Shown here: one piece after another, positions 35,980 to 47,929 of the stretch
Layout of the letters: the number at the start of each line of letters is the position of its first letter
Position numbering within the stretch: position 1 is the first letter of the stretch
NCBI RefSeq assembly: GCF_000001735.4
Contig: NC_003070.9
Location: 30,055,971-30,119,970, forward strand
Length of the DNA: 64,000 nt
Origin: Arabidopsis thaliana
Taxonomy: Eukaryota > Streptophyta > Magnoliopsida > Brassicales > Brassicaceae
Direction: 5' to 3'
Notes under the pieces: generated by a model
Seen by the model: the letters and a program-made list of their open reading frames with translations, nothing else
Told to the model about the DNA's origin: nothing
Databases searched by the model: none
Translations under genes and position numbers: made by a program

Positions 35980-37224
35980 GGTTGGTGAAGAGTGAAGACA
36001 TACACAGATAGATATTTTCTTGGCTTTGAAACTTGATACATTCAGCAGAGAAATGAGGCAGCACAGAGAGAGATTAGTTTCCATTGTTAAAAAACTGATC
36101 TATTGATAGCTTCCGCTTTGTGCTTTTAATACAGATACATATTAAAAAAAAAGGGGGTTTTGGGACTCTTATGTAGCTTTAACTTATGAGAGATTTCACC
36201 TGTAGAATATCTGTTTTGAACTGAGATTTCACCCATATAATATGTTTTGACTTTCGATTCAATAGGTTATGTAGTTGATATCTTTTTTTTTTTTGCAAAA
36301 CTCAATAGCAGTAGCAAAAAACTTAATTGGAAATAATCAAAGTGAAGGGATAAGTTGGGAAAGAGCCAGAGGATAACGCATGGTGCATTATTATTAGTAT
36401 TGTGGAGGAGACGCATCTCGAAACATCTCTCAAAGCAAACAAGGACCCAAAACAAAGTTCCTTGCATTCTTCCACTGTCCGTAATCACCATCACCATATC
36501 ATTATTCTTCTACCCATTTTGTCTTGGAAATGATTTTAAATTTTCTTGTTGCTTCTTACTGCAAACTGTGTATAGGTTCAACTACTCCATTGAGTTACAC
36601 ACTTGCATGCACCTATGGAAGTTAATTTTCCGGTTTTGATTGATATTCAAGTTGTTGACCAATGGAGTTATATACCCTTGATTTATATAGAAACCACATG
36701 TTTTATTTATATTAACATGGTCACTTTTGTCAGGATTAATAGACAACAATAGTTGAGAGAAAAAGTGATAAGGTAGAGCTAATTTGTATTAAACTTATCA
36801 ATTAGTATTGTTGGTTAAAAAAAAGTTAATAAAGTAGTCAAGTTGGATAATTCCCAAAAACTGGGAAAAAAGAACTCAAGCGTCAAATGTTGTAGGTGCA
36901 TCATCATCAGTCTACAAGTAGTAAAAAACCCATTCGATTTGATAAGAAGACCCAACGGAAAGAGTCTTCCCGTCTACAAAGTAAACCCAATCAATCTTAA
37001 TAATCTTTAAGAGGTTTTTTCTTATTATAATTATCTATCTCTCTATCTATCTATCTGCGGATCTCTCATGAAGAAACACTGAGGAGATTCTCTCGCTCTG
37101 ATCTCCTGGTATCGTCGTCTCTCTCCGTAGAGATATACTAGTTTGTCCCATATCCGATTGATTGCTCTATTCAATTTATTCCTCTTCTAGGTTTTCGGTT
37201 TGGCCCTCCGATTTAGAGGGATTG
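35980..37224. other. Spacer between beta'-COP and CASC3
   Basis: 35980-36250 is probable 3' UTR of the coatomer gene. The middle is AT-rich with short ORFs on both strands that show no domain or codon signal. 36990-37224 is the CASC3 leader, with a CTAT repeat (37036-37051); GT at about 37091 and AG before 37191 may mark a leader intron. Confidence 0.4.
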
Positions 37225-40200
37225 ATGGCCCCTGATGGCGTTGAAGACTCCGACTATGAGAGTGATCCCGACGAGTTGAACCGCTCCTTGGCTACACGGA
37301 GGAGAGAAGCCAGCGATGATGATGAGGATGATGAAGAAGCGGACGACCATGATAAGCTGCGAGCAGCAATCCAGATTCATTCCGATGAACACAGTGGTGT
37401 TGTTGTTGTCGACTCTGATGATAATGAAGGATTGCACATAGAAGATAGTTATGGTGATGATGACGACGAAGAGGAAGATGGTGATTATGGACAAGTTGAT
37501 GACCATGTCGAATACATTGCGGATAATAATGACAAGACAATTGTCGCCGGCAATGGGACCGATGACTCTGCCGCCACTGATCTTGTGGATGGAGAGGAAC
37601 AAAAGAAGAAGGAACCTTTTGCAGTGCCTACTGCTGGAGCTTTCTATATGCATGATGACAGATTTCAGGAATTGGATGCCGCCTCTAATAGGTAAACTCT
37701 TTTTGATTCTATGAGGAGGTAGTGTTTTGTCCAAACTATGCAAATGTATCTATCTACTATTGAGGTAGAGTACATTGATAGGTGAAATTAGCAAACGACT
37801 TTCCGTCATTCAATCTCATGATGTACTTCAGAGTTCAGATAGATTGGAACAACTGCTTTGGTTTTATGTTTTAACTTTGATTGTGAATCTTTATGTATGA
37901 ATCTACCCGAGATGCCATCACACTGCTATTTTTCCATTTAACATTCTGTTTAGTTACATGGTAATGCCAACCGATATAGGTTTTCGTTTTTTATTTCTGT
38001 AGGCGAATGCGTGGTGGTAGGAGGCTCTGGCAATCCAGAGATGAAAGAAAGTGGGGACATGACAAATTCGAGGAAATGAATACACAGAAACAGCAATATG
38101 ATGTACTTTTCTCTGATCATCTCTCTTTCTCTTTCTCTCCTTTTCATAAATATATTTGTATTCATCGACTTGTTTCCTCTTGCTGTGTTTATACATTTGC
38201 CACCTCTTTTTTCTTTTTCCTTTTTTTTTTCCTTTTGAAAGCTGATTAATTAAACTTGTGAACATAGAGGAGGACTTCGAGAGGCCGAGGCAGAGGTCGT
38301 GGTCAGGGTAGGGGTCAGGACCGTGGACAGTCTCGGGGGAACAATTCTAAAGAATTTACTGGCAATGGACACCAAAATCAGTTTCCGAAGGCTGTCACGA
38401 GAGGGAGGGGGGCCAGAAGATATGAGGTTGCATTGAGAAATGGGAATCAAGCACCTTCTGTGCAAACCAAACAGTGAGTCCTTAATTTTGTTTCCTCTCT
38501 AGTCAACACATGAAGGCTCTAGGTCTCTAATTGTTGTGTCTTTTTACGGAATCTTTAGGTCCCAAAATTCGTCTGTGGAAGTGTCACACGTTGATTTAGG
38601 GCGTCCACCAACAGAAACAGCTACCTTAGAGACTGAAGCCATCCAAGCCAAAAAGAATGTATTTGCTTCAAGTTTAAATTCAGCTTCTCCTCCATTTTAT
38701 CCTTCAAGATCCAACAATAACTTGGCACAAAAGGATGTACAAGCTGGCATGGGTAGGCTGCACATTAATGAAAACCCTAATCCGACTGGAAAGAAGTTTG
38801 GGAATACAAAATCCAGCTCCTTGTGGGGACGCACTGCTCAGACTACAAGTCATGGTAGAGGTGTACCTCCTCATGGGCAAGTGCTTTACCAGCAATCTCC
38901 TAATCAAGGTGACAAAGTTTCTTCGCCGATGCAAATCCGTGGAATGCCTAAAGGCACTGACCAGAGCTGTACTCAACTTCCTGGTCAGGTTTTTAATCAA
39001 CATTCGGCTGTTATCAGTTTGCTGCCTTCTTCTCCTCCAAAAACCGGATCATCAGAAAATCCGTATCTTTCTGGTGAAATAGAGTCAGCCGTAGAAACAG
39101 GTGCTTTGGTTGCCAAGGGAAAAGGGTCTCTCCAACCTAGTGGAAGGGGATCTTTTATGTATGGAGGGACACAGTTTATGGGCCCTGCCGGGATGGCAGC
39201 TGGTCACGGCAATCCAAATTTCCCTGCTTTTCTACCTGGTAAGTTGTTCTTGAATGTCATTGTTCATCCTACATTGTAATGGTTGAAAGACATCTTTCAG
39301 AATCAATCTATGCATGCTAGTGAAATTGAGAGCTATTGATGCTGAGCCGCTTGGCCTGGTTGCCCATGTCTAGGGCCGCTTGAGAACGGCACCTTTTTGT
39401 ACAGGTGCTAATATGCACGCCTGACTAGTTTAAACTTGTTTGTTTTCATTTTCATGTTCAGTTATGCAATTCGGTGGTCAGCATGGTGGGGTTCCAACTT
39501 TTGGAATGGCTCTTCCAGGTTATTTCCAACCAGAACATGGTACCGGAAATCCTGAGATGACATGGTATGCAGTTCCACAGCTATGTTTTAAAAGTTATAT
39601 ATTTGGTGCATTCTTAGTTGACTTGCTGCATGCTTTTGTAATTTGAGAGGATGTTTAATCTTGTAACTAGTCTTTTACTAGCCCAAACAGAACCTGAATT
39701 ATTGCTTTCACTCGTCTGCTGTTTGTTTTTTGTTTGATTTCCCTATTTCTCTATCTATAGTAGGTCCTTATTACTGCTATTATTTTCTTAAATTATTGAC
39801 AGGCTGCCAATTTTGGCTGGCCCTGGAGCATTAGGGGGTTCATATTGTCCACCTTATACTGTCCTTGATGGTTCTTACCAAGCAGACAAACCAGGGTTAC
39901 CTTCCTCTGCCGGATCGTCCAGGTTTAGAAATAATTTTCTCAGTATTGTTAATCAACATGTCATTTCCATATGCATATGTGTAGACTCTTTGCTTTTTAC
40001 CTTAGAGGAAGAGTAGTATGGGAATGCAGCTTTAAGCCCTTAACTAAGTAACGTATGTGAGATTTTAGATTTGTGGTTCCTCTTATTCTAGACCCACTGC
40101 AAAATGCTTGTTACCTGTTAGATTTACATTTCTTAAGTGCTTAGATTAGTAGTTTCTCGACTATGTACACCCAGAAACATGTAGTTTTCATTAAACAGAC

Positions 40201-40772
40201 TCACTTTCTTGGTTGGGCACTCATGTAACCATGTCAATCATCTCTGATTATGAGCGTCTAGTAAAGCATATAATTTGAGCTCAAGTACCCAATTACCTTA
40301 TATTTTTGATTTTTTGTTGCAGCCAAGAGAACAGTTCCAATAATCCTAATGATGAAGAGCCCATGGAGAGACCTGGTAAGTAATAACTCTTGCCAATTAA
40401 ATGGGGTTGTTATAATGGATTCAGAAGATTTTGTTGTGTTTTGGCGAATAAGAAATTTGAATGATTACATGGAGAGACTGATTCGTATGGGGGTTTATTG
40501 ATGTAGAGGTTACGAACAATGGGAATTCTCAACGGTCAAATAGCAACCCAAACAAGCAGCCTCGTAGGTGAGTTTTGAAGCAATCTAGTTTATTTATCGG
40601 TCAGTGTTAGTGTGACGTGAAACCACCTTGAAATCAAAGTACCACAGGAGTAGTTGGATACAGATATTTGTGGAAATGAAATGTTAATATTGGTCCAGGA
40701 TGAAATGAAACACTAACGAGCACATGTTGACGAGGGATGTGCAGATACTCGGAGATGAGCTTTAGCAAGTGA
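37225..40772 (+). CDS. CASC3/MLN51/Barentsz exon-junction complex protein
   Basis: Nine exons (37225-37691, 38003-38102, 38268-38473, 38559-39238, 39462-39564, 39803-39922, 40323-40375, 40507-40567, 40745-40772) give 605 residues. After an acidic N-terminus (DDEDDEEADD, GDDDDEEEDGDYG) comes the SELOR/Btz core: KKKEPFAVPTAGAFYMHDDRF across residues about 130-155, then WQSRDERKWGHDKFEEM. This is the segment that clamps eIF4A-III in the exon junction complex. RG repeats (RGRGRGRGQGRG) and a Gly/Pro/Gln-rich C-terminus follow. Function is in mRNA quality control and localisation. By position it is At1g80000, which I recall as a Btz-like protein. Confidence 0.92.
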
Positions 40773-41594
40773 GTAAAGAAGAGTGGAAAGGAAGAAGGTC
40801 ATCTAATTTGACTAAGTGGAGTGAAAGGAGGAGGGTGAGAGAGAAGAGCTCCTTAGGAGCAGCAGGCCCTTGGTGCTTCTCCAACTGCTTTATGAAGCCG
40901 TTTGGGCTGCTATTATTGTTACCTATTTTTATTAGGTACGCAATTTCTCTCAAGATACCAATTGAAGAGAGGTTTTAACCACATTATAATTTGAACTTGT
41001 GTTTGCTGTTTTGTTTTCAGGAGGTTGTTGTGCAATTGAAAAGAATTTTTGTTTTGTTTTCGTTGTTATGAGAGCTTGAGCTTGAGCCGTGGGCGTCCTT
41101 CATCTGTAATTTATTCTTTTGTCCGTTTGGGTTCAAATTGATATTTTGTAATGTTGATATGTGTTATTCTGTTTTCGTTTGTCAACTTCTTTATCAAAAG
41201 TTGTGTGCCCTATTCGTACGCCTGCGAAGTCCCCCCAAGAATTGCCCATGTTGAGTTTTGATGGTAGTTAGTTGTCTATGTTTTATATTTTACGCAAGGG
41301 GATAGTGGTGGTGCTCAGTCAAATTTACCCGATTCGTGAGAAATGAGTCATTGAGGAATTGTTACCATATATATAAAGACATGCCTCCGCTCTGGTTATT
41401 TAGTTATGCGACAAAAACAAAACAGACCGCATAGAATAGATGCAACAAACCAAGTGTATAGAAACTTTATTCCTTGGCGCAGCAAAAAAAAAAAAAGGGA
41501 TAGAGTCTCCGTTGATTCAGGTAGCTCAGCGTCCTCTGAGATGAAACGATTGTTGTTGTTTGTTTGTTGATTTTAGTTTTTAGTTTAGTGGAAG
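40773..41594. other. Spacer between CASC3 and FRS8
   Basis: 40773-41180 looks like 3' UTR, probably with a further spliced intron (acceptor CAG near 41020). 41400-41594 is the FRS8 promoter and leader. No protein gene is supported. Confidence 0.4.
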
Positions 41595-43876
41595 ATGATC
41601 GGTAATAGCGTCTACATCTCACCGTCACCGTCACCGTCCGACCACTCTCTCTCGCCCAACCCTAATCTCTGCATCTCGGCGGTTGGTTTCTACTGTCTTC
41701 CTTTCTCTCTCTCTATTTACTACAAATTTTGATTTCAATTTGGGTTTCCGATTTCGATTTCAATTTTGAATTTGATGGTCTTCAGATGGAAGAGCAGCTG
41801 GTTGTTGATGATGATGATGATGACCTTGCTCCTCCTCCAATCCCTGATCTCGATATTGACCTTGAAGATGATGATGACGCCTGTTGTCACGGCTTGCTTC
41901 ATATCGCACCTAATCACGAAGAAGAAACTGGATGCGACGAAAACGCTTTTGCTAATGAAAAGTGTTTGATGGCTCCTCCTCCTACTCCTGGAATGGAGTT
42001 CGAGTCCTACGATGATGCTTACAGTTTCTACAACTCATACGCCCGTGAGCTCGGTTTTGCTATCCGCGTCAAGTCCTCCTGGACTAAGCGTAACAGCAAG
42101 GAGAAACGTGGTGCTGTCTTGTGTTGCAACTGCCAAGGTTTCAAGCTGCTTAAAGATGCTCACTCCCGGAGAAAGGAGACCCGCACCGGCTGCCAGGCCA
42201 TGATTCGCCTTCGACTCATCCACTTTGATCGATGGAAAGTTGATCAAGTCAAACTCGACCACAACCACTCCTTTGATCCTCAACGTGCCCACAATTCCAA
42301 GTCTCACAAGAAATCCTCCTCCTCAGCTTCTCCTGCAACTAAGACAAATCCCGAACCACCTCCCCATGTCCAAGTCCGGACTATCAAATTGTATCGAACC
42401 CTTGCCCTTGACACACCACCCGCTCTTGGAACTTCACTCTCTAGCGGGGAGACCAGCGATCTCAGCCTTGATCACTTCCAATCTTCAAGGCGCTTGGAGC
42501 TCAGAGGGGGTTTCAGGGCCTTGCAGGATTTCTTCTTCCAAATTCAGCTTTCCAGCCCCAACTTTCTTTACCTCATGGACCTTGCCGACGACGGGAGTCT
42601 CAGGAATGTCTTTTGGATTGACGCTCGAGCTAGGGCTGCATACTCTCACTTTGGCGACGTTCTTCTGTTCGACACCACTTGTTTATCTAACGCATACGAG
42701 CTTCCCCTTGTGGCCTTTGTTGGAATTAACCACCATGGAGATACAATCTTGCTCGGCTGTGGTTTGCTTGCTGATCAGAGCTTTGAGACCTATGTCTGGC
42801 TCTTCAGAGCGTGGCTAACCTGCATGTTAGGCCGTCCCCCACAGATCTTTATCACGGAACAGTGCAAGGCAATGCGGACCGCTGTCTCTGAAGTTTTTCC
42901 AAGGGCTCATCATCGTCTTAGCTTGACCCACGTCCTGCACAACATCTGTCAGAGTGTTGTCCAACTACAAGATTCTGACTTGTTCCCTATGGCACTTAAC
43001 AGAGTAGTCTACGGTTGTCTCAAGGTCGAAGAATTTGAAACAGCTTGGGAAGAGATGATCATTCGCTTTGGGATGACAAATAACGAGACCATCAGGGACA
43101 TGTTTCAAGATCGAGAACTCTGGGCTCCAGTTTACCTCAAGGATACATTTTTGGCCGGGGCGCTGACTTTTCCACTGGGAAATGTGGCAGCCCCGTTCAT
43201 CTTCAGTGGCTATGTTCATGAGAACACATCCCTGAGAGAATTCCTTGAAGGGTACGAATCTTTTCTGGATAAAAAGTACACAAGAGAAGCCTTGTGCGAC
43301 TCAGAGTCCTTAAAGTTGATCCCCAAGCTCAAAACAACGCACCCCTACGAGTCCCAGATGGCAAAGGTCTTCACAATGGAGATATTTAGAAGGTTCCAAG
43401 ACGAGGTCTCAGCAATGTCTTCATGTTTTGGAGTAACGCAAGTCCACTCAAACGGGTCGGCCTCCTCGTACGTAGTGAAAGAGAGGGAGGGAGACAAAGT
43501 GAGAGACTTTGAGGTCATCTACGAGACAAGTGCAGCAGCACAAGTACGTTGCTTCTGTGTCTGTGGGGGTTTCAGCTTCAATGGGTACCAATGCAGACAC
43601 GTGCTCCTCCTACTCAGCCACAACGGCTTGCAGGAAGTCCCGCCTCAGTATATACTGCAACGGTGGCGGAAGGACGTGAAACGTCTCTATGTGGCGGAAT
43701 TTGGGTCAGGTCGTGTGGACATAATGAATCCGGATCAATGGTATGAGCATTTGCACAGAAGAGCGATGCAGGTTGTTGAACAAGGGATGAGATCGAAAGA
43801 GCATTGCAGAGCTGCCTGGGAAGCGTTTAGAGAGTGTGCCAATAAGGTCCAATTTGTGACAGAGAAGCCTTCATAG
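41595..43876 (+). CDS. FRS8: FAR1-related sequence protein (FRS8 type), domesticated MULE transposase
   Basis: Two exons, 41595-41681 and 41786-43876, give 725 residues, the length I recall for Arabidopsis FRS8 (At1g80010). The first exon encodes a Ser/Pro-rich leader ([15 protein letters not shown]). Then come acidic runs, the FAR1 DNA-binding domain (about 85-175: [35 protein letters not shown]), the MULE transposase domain (about 300-395: [43 protein letters not shown]), and a SWIM zinc finger [19 protein letters not shown] near residue 625. The family includes the phytochrome A signalling activators FHY3 and FAR1; FRS8 itself is little characterised. A start at the in-frame ATG 41729 would read through the intron, so I prefer the spliced form. 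Confidence 0.93.
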
Positions 43877-44698
43877 ATACTTACTTACACTGTCTTTGTA
43901 CGAGAGCTGATTAGAATCTGTAATCATATTATACAGGTTCTACTACCAGTAATTAACTAGGATGGATTAGAGCAAATCTTGTACTGTAGTAGATCCCAGT
44001 GTTGCAATTGTGGTTATTTTACAGGTTCCCGAAAATATGACATTTTCAAAATTTCTTGTACAAATGAAATTATTTTGGTCAACTAGGCTTTCTTTTACAA
44101 TTGGGCTTTGTCGATTAGGTGGGCCTATTATTATATGAAACTGGGTTTCCTCTTGTGTAGCCCAGTGGGCAGTATAAAAATCAGCCCAAAACATAACTGC
44201 GAAATTCAAATTCTTACCCACTCGCACAATTAGCGCGTCGACGCCACCCTACAAAAAATGGCTGTTTTTGGTAAAATTAAAAAATTGGGCGCGTGAGGGA
44301 GTTTTCTGTGTTGAGGAGAAAACCAACGGTCGTTGACATTTTAACTAAATGTGTACGTTTTATTTGTGATTAGTTTGCCCAAAAAAAAAAAGGAACACGC
44401 AAAACACATTCCCATCAGCTCAAAACCAACAAAAGAGAAAAACTTATGAATAGAGATATTGAGAGACAGAGAAAGTAAAATAATTTTCTACGATGCCAAA
44501 TTGTAATATCAAATCATAACTGTATCAATCACAACATACATAACCCCAAAGAGAGACATATGGTAAAAGAAACATAAGCAAGCACAAGGCTAAAAATCCA
44601 GAGAGCCTACAGTGACCAAAGCAAAATATGGTTTAAAAAAAAAAAATGGTAAAGCTAAAACTACATCAAAGGACAAGGAATGATATTACAAGGACACC
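43877..44698. other. Tail-to-tail spacer with a promoter-like island
   Basis: This lies between the 3' ends of FRS8 and the hAT-derived gene. 43877-44040 and 44450-44698 look like 3' UTR sequence. In between, 44090-44280 has several GGGCT/GGGCC/GCCCA motifs and a TATAAAAA at 44173; see findings. A short frame at 44260 codes only 12 residues. Confidence 0.5.
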
Positions 44699-47600
44699 TC
44701 AAGACTCCATCTTCAGGTTGTTTTCTGAGGTGGAATTGGAGGAGCTGTGCTTGAACCAGTCCTTTGCGCAGAAGAGAGCTTCCAAGGTCACATGTCGAAG
44801 GGAGCTCCTGTAATTATCCATCTTTTTCACCTCCGTGTCAAAAACAGAATCTGGAGAGACAGTGCAAAAGGGTACAGACAAAACATCAGCTGCCATCTTG
44901 GAGAGGGTTGGGTATTTGGTTCGGTTCAGGCTCCACCAGCCTAGAACCTCAAAATCTTGTGATCGCGGTATTAGAGATTCCTCTAGGTATTGGTCGAGTT
45001 CCGATTTCATCTGTTGGTGACTGCCTACCTCCGAGATGTAAAGCTCAAAGTCTGAGAAACCATCTCCAATGGTGATGAGGGGAAACTCCTGTGAAGATGC
45101 TTCAAGGTGGTGGCCTTCCTGGAGAAGGACGTCAACGTGGTGACCTTCTTGAGAGATTGTAAATGTGGCTTCTTCTTGTGGCATTGCATGTGACTGAGAA
45201 TCATGTTGTGCTTCTTCTTCATGTGGCATTGCATGTGATTGAGGATGTTGCTCTGATTGCTGCTCTTCTTGTACAGATTCACCTTCACGAGAATACTCTT
45301 GTGGGTTTTGGCTGTTTTCGGGAATTTGCTCCACTGGCCTTGCCTCCTGTGCCACTTCCTCAACTGGCTGAGTGTCCTCTAGTATCCCCTCTACTGCATG
45401 TGTCTCATGTCCTGCTTCCTCAACTAGCTGAACATCATCATGGTTTTCCTCCACCAGTTGTGCCTCCTGAGCACCTTCCTCAACTGGTTGAGTATCCTCC
45501 AGCAATTCCCCCTCCGGCTGTATCTCATGTCCTACTTCCTCAACAGACTGAATGTCATCATGCACCTCCAGCTCTTGAGCCTCATGATCCACTCCCTCAA
45601 CTGGTTGAGTGTCCTCGAGCATTTCCTCTACCGGCTGTACGTCATGGGTTATATCCTTATCATCCACTTGCTGGTTTTCCAGCGGTATTTCCTCCACTGG
45701 CCGGCTCACCTGTGACGTTTCTTCCTGCATCACTTCTTCAACAGGTTGAGTGTCTTCAACGATTTCCTCCATTGGCAGTGTCTCCGGTACATTTCCTTCC
45801 CCTGACTGGCTCTGAAGGGGTACGTTCTCAGAAGGCTGGCTCTCACATGGAAATTCCTCAACCAGCTGGGTCTCATGGGCCATCTCCTCAGCTGACTGGT
45901 TCGCATGTGTTTCCTCCATTGTCTCATCTGTTAGCCGGCTCTCCTGGGCCGTAGTTGGCTCTCCATTGGATTGCAGATTTTCTTCTGTCAGAAGAGGCTT
46001 TTGTGTCAGCCCATCCATTGGTTTGCTCTCTTCCAACTGCCCTTCCACAATATTGTTCTCCTGTGTCCCAGCATCTCCCAAATGGCCTTCTTGTTCTACT
46101 CCCTGTGTGGTATTGCCTCCCACCGATTCTGTCCCCGTAGGCTGACCTTCTCCAGATAGTCCCTCCAAAGGTTTTTCATTCAGTGGATTTCCATCTTCAG
46201 GTTGTTCAAATATTTGATCATGTGAAAGCCCATTTGAGTTGTGGTATTCATGATGGAAGTGAACTTGAGACATATCTGTTTCAGAAAAGCCATCGTTCCC
46301 ATGGACTACATAAGCATCCAGCAGGGAGTGACTCTGTTCAGCATAGTCATGGTACAGCTCATGTACAGCATCATCAACACTCCTGATCCATTTATCTGCA
46401 TCTTCCCCATAAGCCTTAGAGAAACTAAACTCAATAAGCTTCATTTTGAAGCGTGGATCCATCACCACAGCAACAGCCATAAGCAGGAAACATTCTCTCC
46501 AGTACTCGTCAAACTTATCTTTCAGTGTGTTTGCTAGGTTGCTTACATCTTGATCTTCACTCGTGGCTGAGTTGCCTAGATCTAGCTGAAGCTTTGTCAT
46601 TTCATGGAACAAATCGTTTGCTGTCAATCGAGTTGAGCCAGTCAAAACATTGGCCGCGTCAAAAAGGATCTTCAAGGACGAGCAAAGGATCTCAATCTTT
46701 CTCCATTCTTCAGGAGATGTTAATATTTTATAATCAAGATCGCAGTTTCCCAAACAAGAGAAGACCTCTTTGTGTTCACAGGCAGCCAATAACATGTCGT
46801 AACTAGTGTCCCATTTCGTTTGGTTGTCAATGAGAAGATCTTTTGTCGAAGGGGTTTGAAGTTGTTTCTTCAGTTCATCAAATCTCTCTTGGCAACTATC
46901 TTTGGTTTTCACATACTTGACACTATCACGGACTTTTTTTATGGGTGTTTTAAAATCCTCAGCTCCAAGCAGATCTTGCGCCATACTGCTTAGGAGGCGG
47001 GCATAGCAATTACCCAACAACAACTGACCATTCAATACATTCTGGTTCCTGGCAGACAAACAGCATCTGAGGTTTTCAATAGAGGTTTTGTTTACCACTG
47101 ATTGCCCAACAGTGATGCTGGAAAGCCTTCTCTCCAGATTCCAGTCGGATAAACAAGCTGCAATAGGCTGATTCAAAGCAAAATCTGAGTCAGGAGAAGG
47201 GACGACAGCAACATTTAGAAGCCTGTGAGTTAGTTTCCAATCCCTATCAATGAAGTGTCCCGTCACAAACGCATACCCAAGTGATTGATTAGATGTCCAG
47301 AGATCAACGGTAAGGTTAACCCGCCCAGGAATGTCAGTGATGAAGTTTGAAAGTTTGTGCTTCTCGGACAAGTACATATTGACACAATCAGCATGAATGG
47401 TATTGAAGCTTGCCATAGTGAACTGGGGACAAAGGGCCTGCACGAAACCAGTAAATCCAGAATGCTCAACCATGTGAAGGGGATAATCATGCATGATAAT
47501 CATCTTTGCCATCTGATTGTAGCAACGGTCTTGATCTAGAGGGGTGTATGAAGCAGAAGACCTATGGCGTTTCTTGGGAGGATCAGTGGTGGTGGTGGGA

Positions 47601-47929
47601 GTAACGATTTGTGCGAGGGTGCTGCTGTCGTCTCGGTTCATGGGACAAATACCCAGTTGAATGTGACGTTTAAGATGGCTAGTTCCTGCCAACTTTTGGC
47701 CATTAATGTAGGCGAAGGATTTGCGGCAGTGGTTGCAGCAAGCTTTGGCAGATCCAGGGCTAACAGTTTCAACAGTGAAGTGGTTCCAGACGTCAGACTT
47801 CTTCCTCCTGCGCTTGGTGGGTAGGGTGACAGGTTCAAGGGTATGGGAGGCATCGACATGGACATGGGATTGGTCATCGATCTCAAAAGAGCCATTGTTA
47901 TCAATGAGCATCAAGGAATTAGTATCCAT
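44699..47929 (-). CDS. hAT-transposase-derived protein with coding minisatellite
   Basis: An intronless coding region of 1076 residues on the minus strand. Residues about 35-100 form a BED zinc finger (DVWNHF, CCNHCRKSF, HLKRHIQLGIC). The RNase-H-like hAT core follows (LTVDLWTSNQSLGYAFVTGHFID, DNQTKWDTSYDML, RECFLLMAVAVVMDPRFK), and the C-terminal dimerisation region is SELDQYLEES, DFEVLGWW, YPTLSKMAADVLSVP. Between core and dimerisation, about residues 560-950 are low complexity: Glu/Gln/Pro/Val repeats of about 20 residues. No terminal inverted repeats or target duplication are apparent, and the frame is fully open, so it is a domesticated gene rather than an active element. By position this is At1g80020. 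The promoter and spliced leader lie at 47930-48500. Confidence 0.92.
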   Translation of the reverse strand: MDTNSLMLIDNNGSFEIDDQSHVHVDASHTLEPVTLPTKRRRKKSDVWNHFTVETVSPGSAKACCNHCRKSFAYINGQKLAGTSHLKRHIQLGICPMNRDDSSTLAQIVTPTTTTDPPKKRHRSSASYTPLDQDRCYNQMAKMIIMHDYPLHMVEHSGFTGFVQALCPQFTMASFNTIHADCVNMYLSEKHKLSNFITDIPGRVNLTVDLWTSNQSLGYAFVTGHFIDRDWKLTHRLLNVAVVPSPDSDFALNQPIAACLSDWNLERRLSSITVGQSVVNKTSIENLRCCLSARNQNVLNGQLLLGNCYARLLSSMAQDLLGAEDFKTPIKKVRDSVKYVKTKDSCQERFDELKKQLQTPSTKDLLIDNQTKWDTSYDMLLAACEHKEVFSCLGNCDLDYKILTSPEEWRKIEILCSSLKILFDAANVLTGSTRLTANDLFHEMTKLQLDLGNSATSEDQDVSNLANTLKDKFDEYWRECFLLMAVAVVMDPRFKMKLIEFSFSKAYGEDADKWIRSVDDAVHELYHDYAEQSHSLLDAYVVHGNDGFSETDMSQVHFHHEYHNSNGLSHDQIFEQPEDGNPLNEKPLEGLSGEGQPTGTESVGGNTTQGVEQEGHLGDAGTQENNIVEGQLEESKPMDGLTQKPLLTEENLQSNGEPTTAQESRLTDETMEETHANQSAEEMAHETQLVEEFPCESQPSENVPLQSQSGEGNVPETLPMEEIVEDTQPVEEVMQEETSQVSRPVEEIPLENQQVDDKDITHDVQPVEEMLEDTQPVEGVDHEAQELEVHDDIQSVEEVGHEIQPEGELLEDTQPVEEGAQEAQLVEENHDDVQLVEEAGHETHAVEGILEDTQPVEEVAQEARPVEQIPENSQNPQEYSREGESVQEEQQSEQHPQSHAMPHEEEAQHDSQSHAMPQEEATFTISQEGHHVDVLLQEGHHLEASSQEFPLITIGDGFSDFELYISEVGSHQQMKSELDQYLEESLIPRSQDFEVLGWWSLNRTKYPTLSKMAADVLSVPFCTVSPDSVFDTEVKKMDNYRSSLRHVTLEALFCAKDWFKHSSSNSTSENNLKMES
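45300..45870 (-). repeat. Coding minisatellite, 60-bp units with 120-bp higher order
   Basis: The block CCTCAACTGG(C/T)TGAGT (plus strand) recurs at about 45358, 45478 and 45596, and variants starting CCTCAACTAGC or CCTCAACAGAC occur half-way between. Each 60-base unit encodes about 20 residues of the type EDTQPVEEVAQEAQ(P/L)VEE. Divergence between units is mostly at third positions or conservative. Confidence 0.85.

Noticed and set aside
37213..37743. 176-codon minus-strand ORF over CASC3 exon 1
   Set aside because: Antisense of an Asp/Glu-rich coding exon, which naturally leaves an open Ile/Val/Ser-rich frame.
45163..45954. Long plus-strand ORF (263 codons) rich in Leu/Pro/Val
   Set aside because: It is the antisense shadow of the hAT-derived coding minisatellite; its repeat structure explains the lack of stops.
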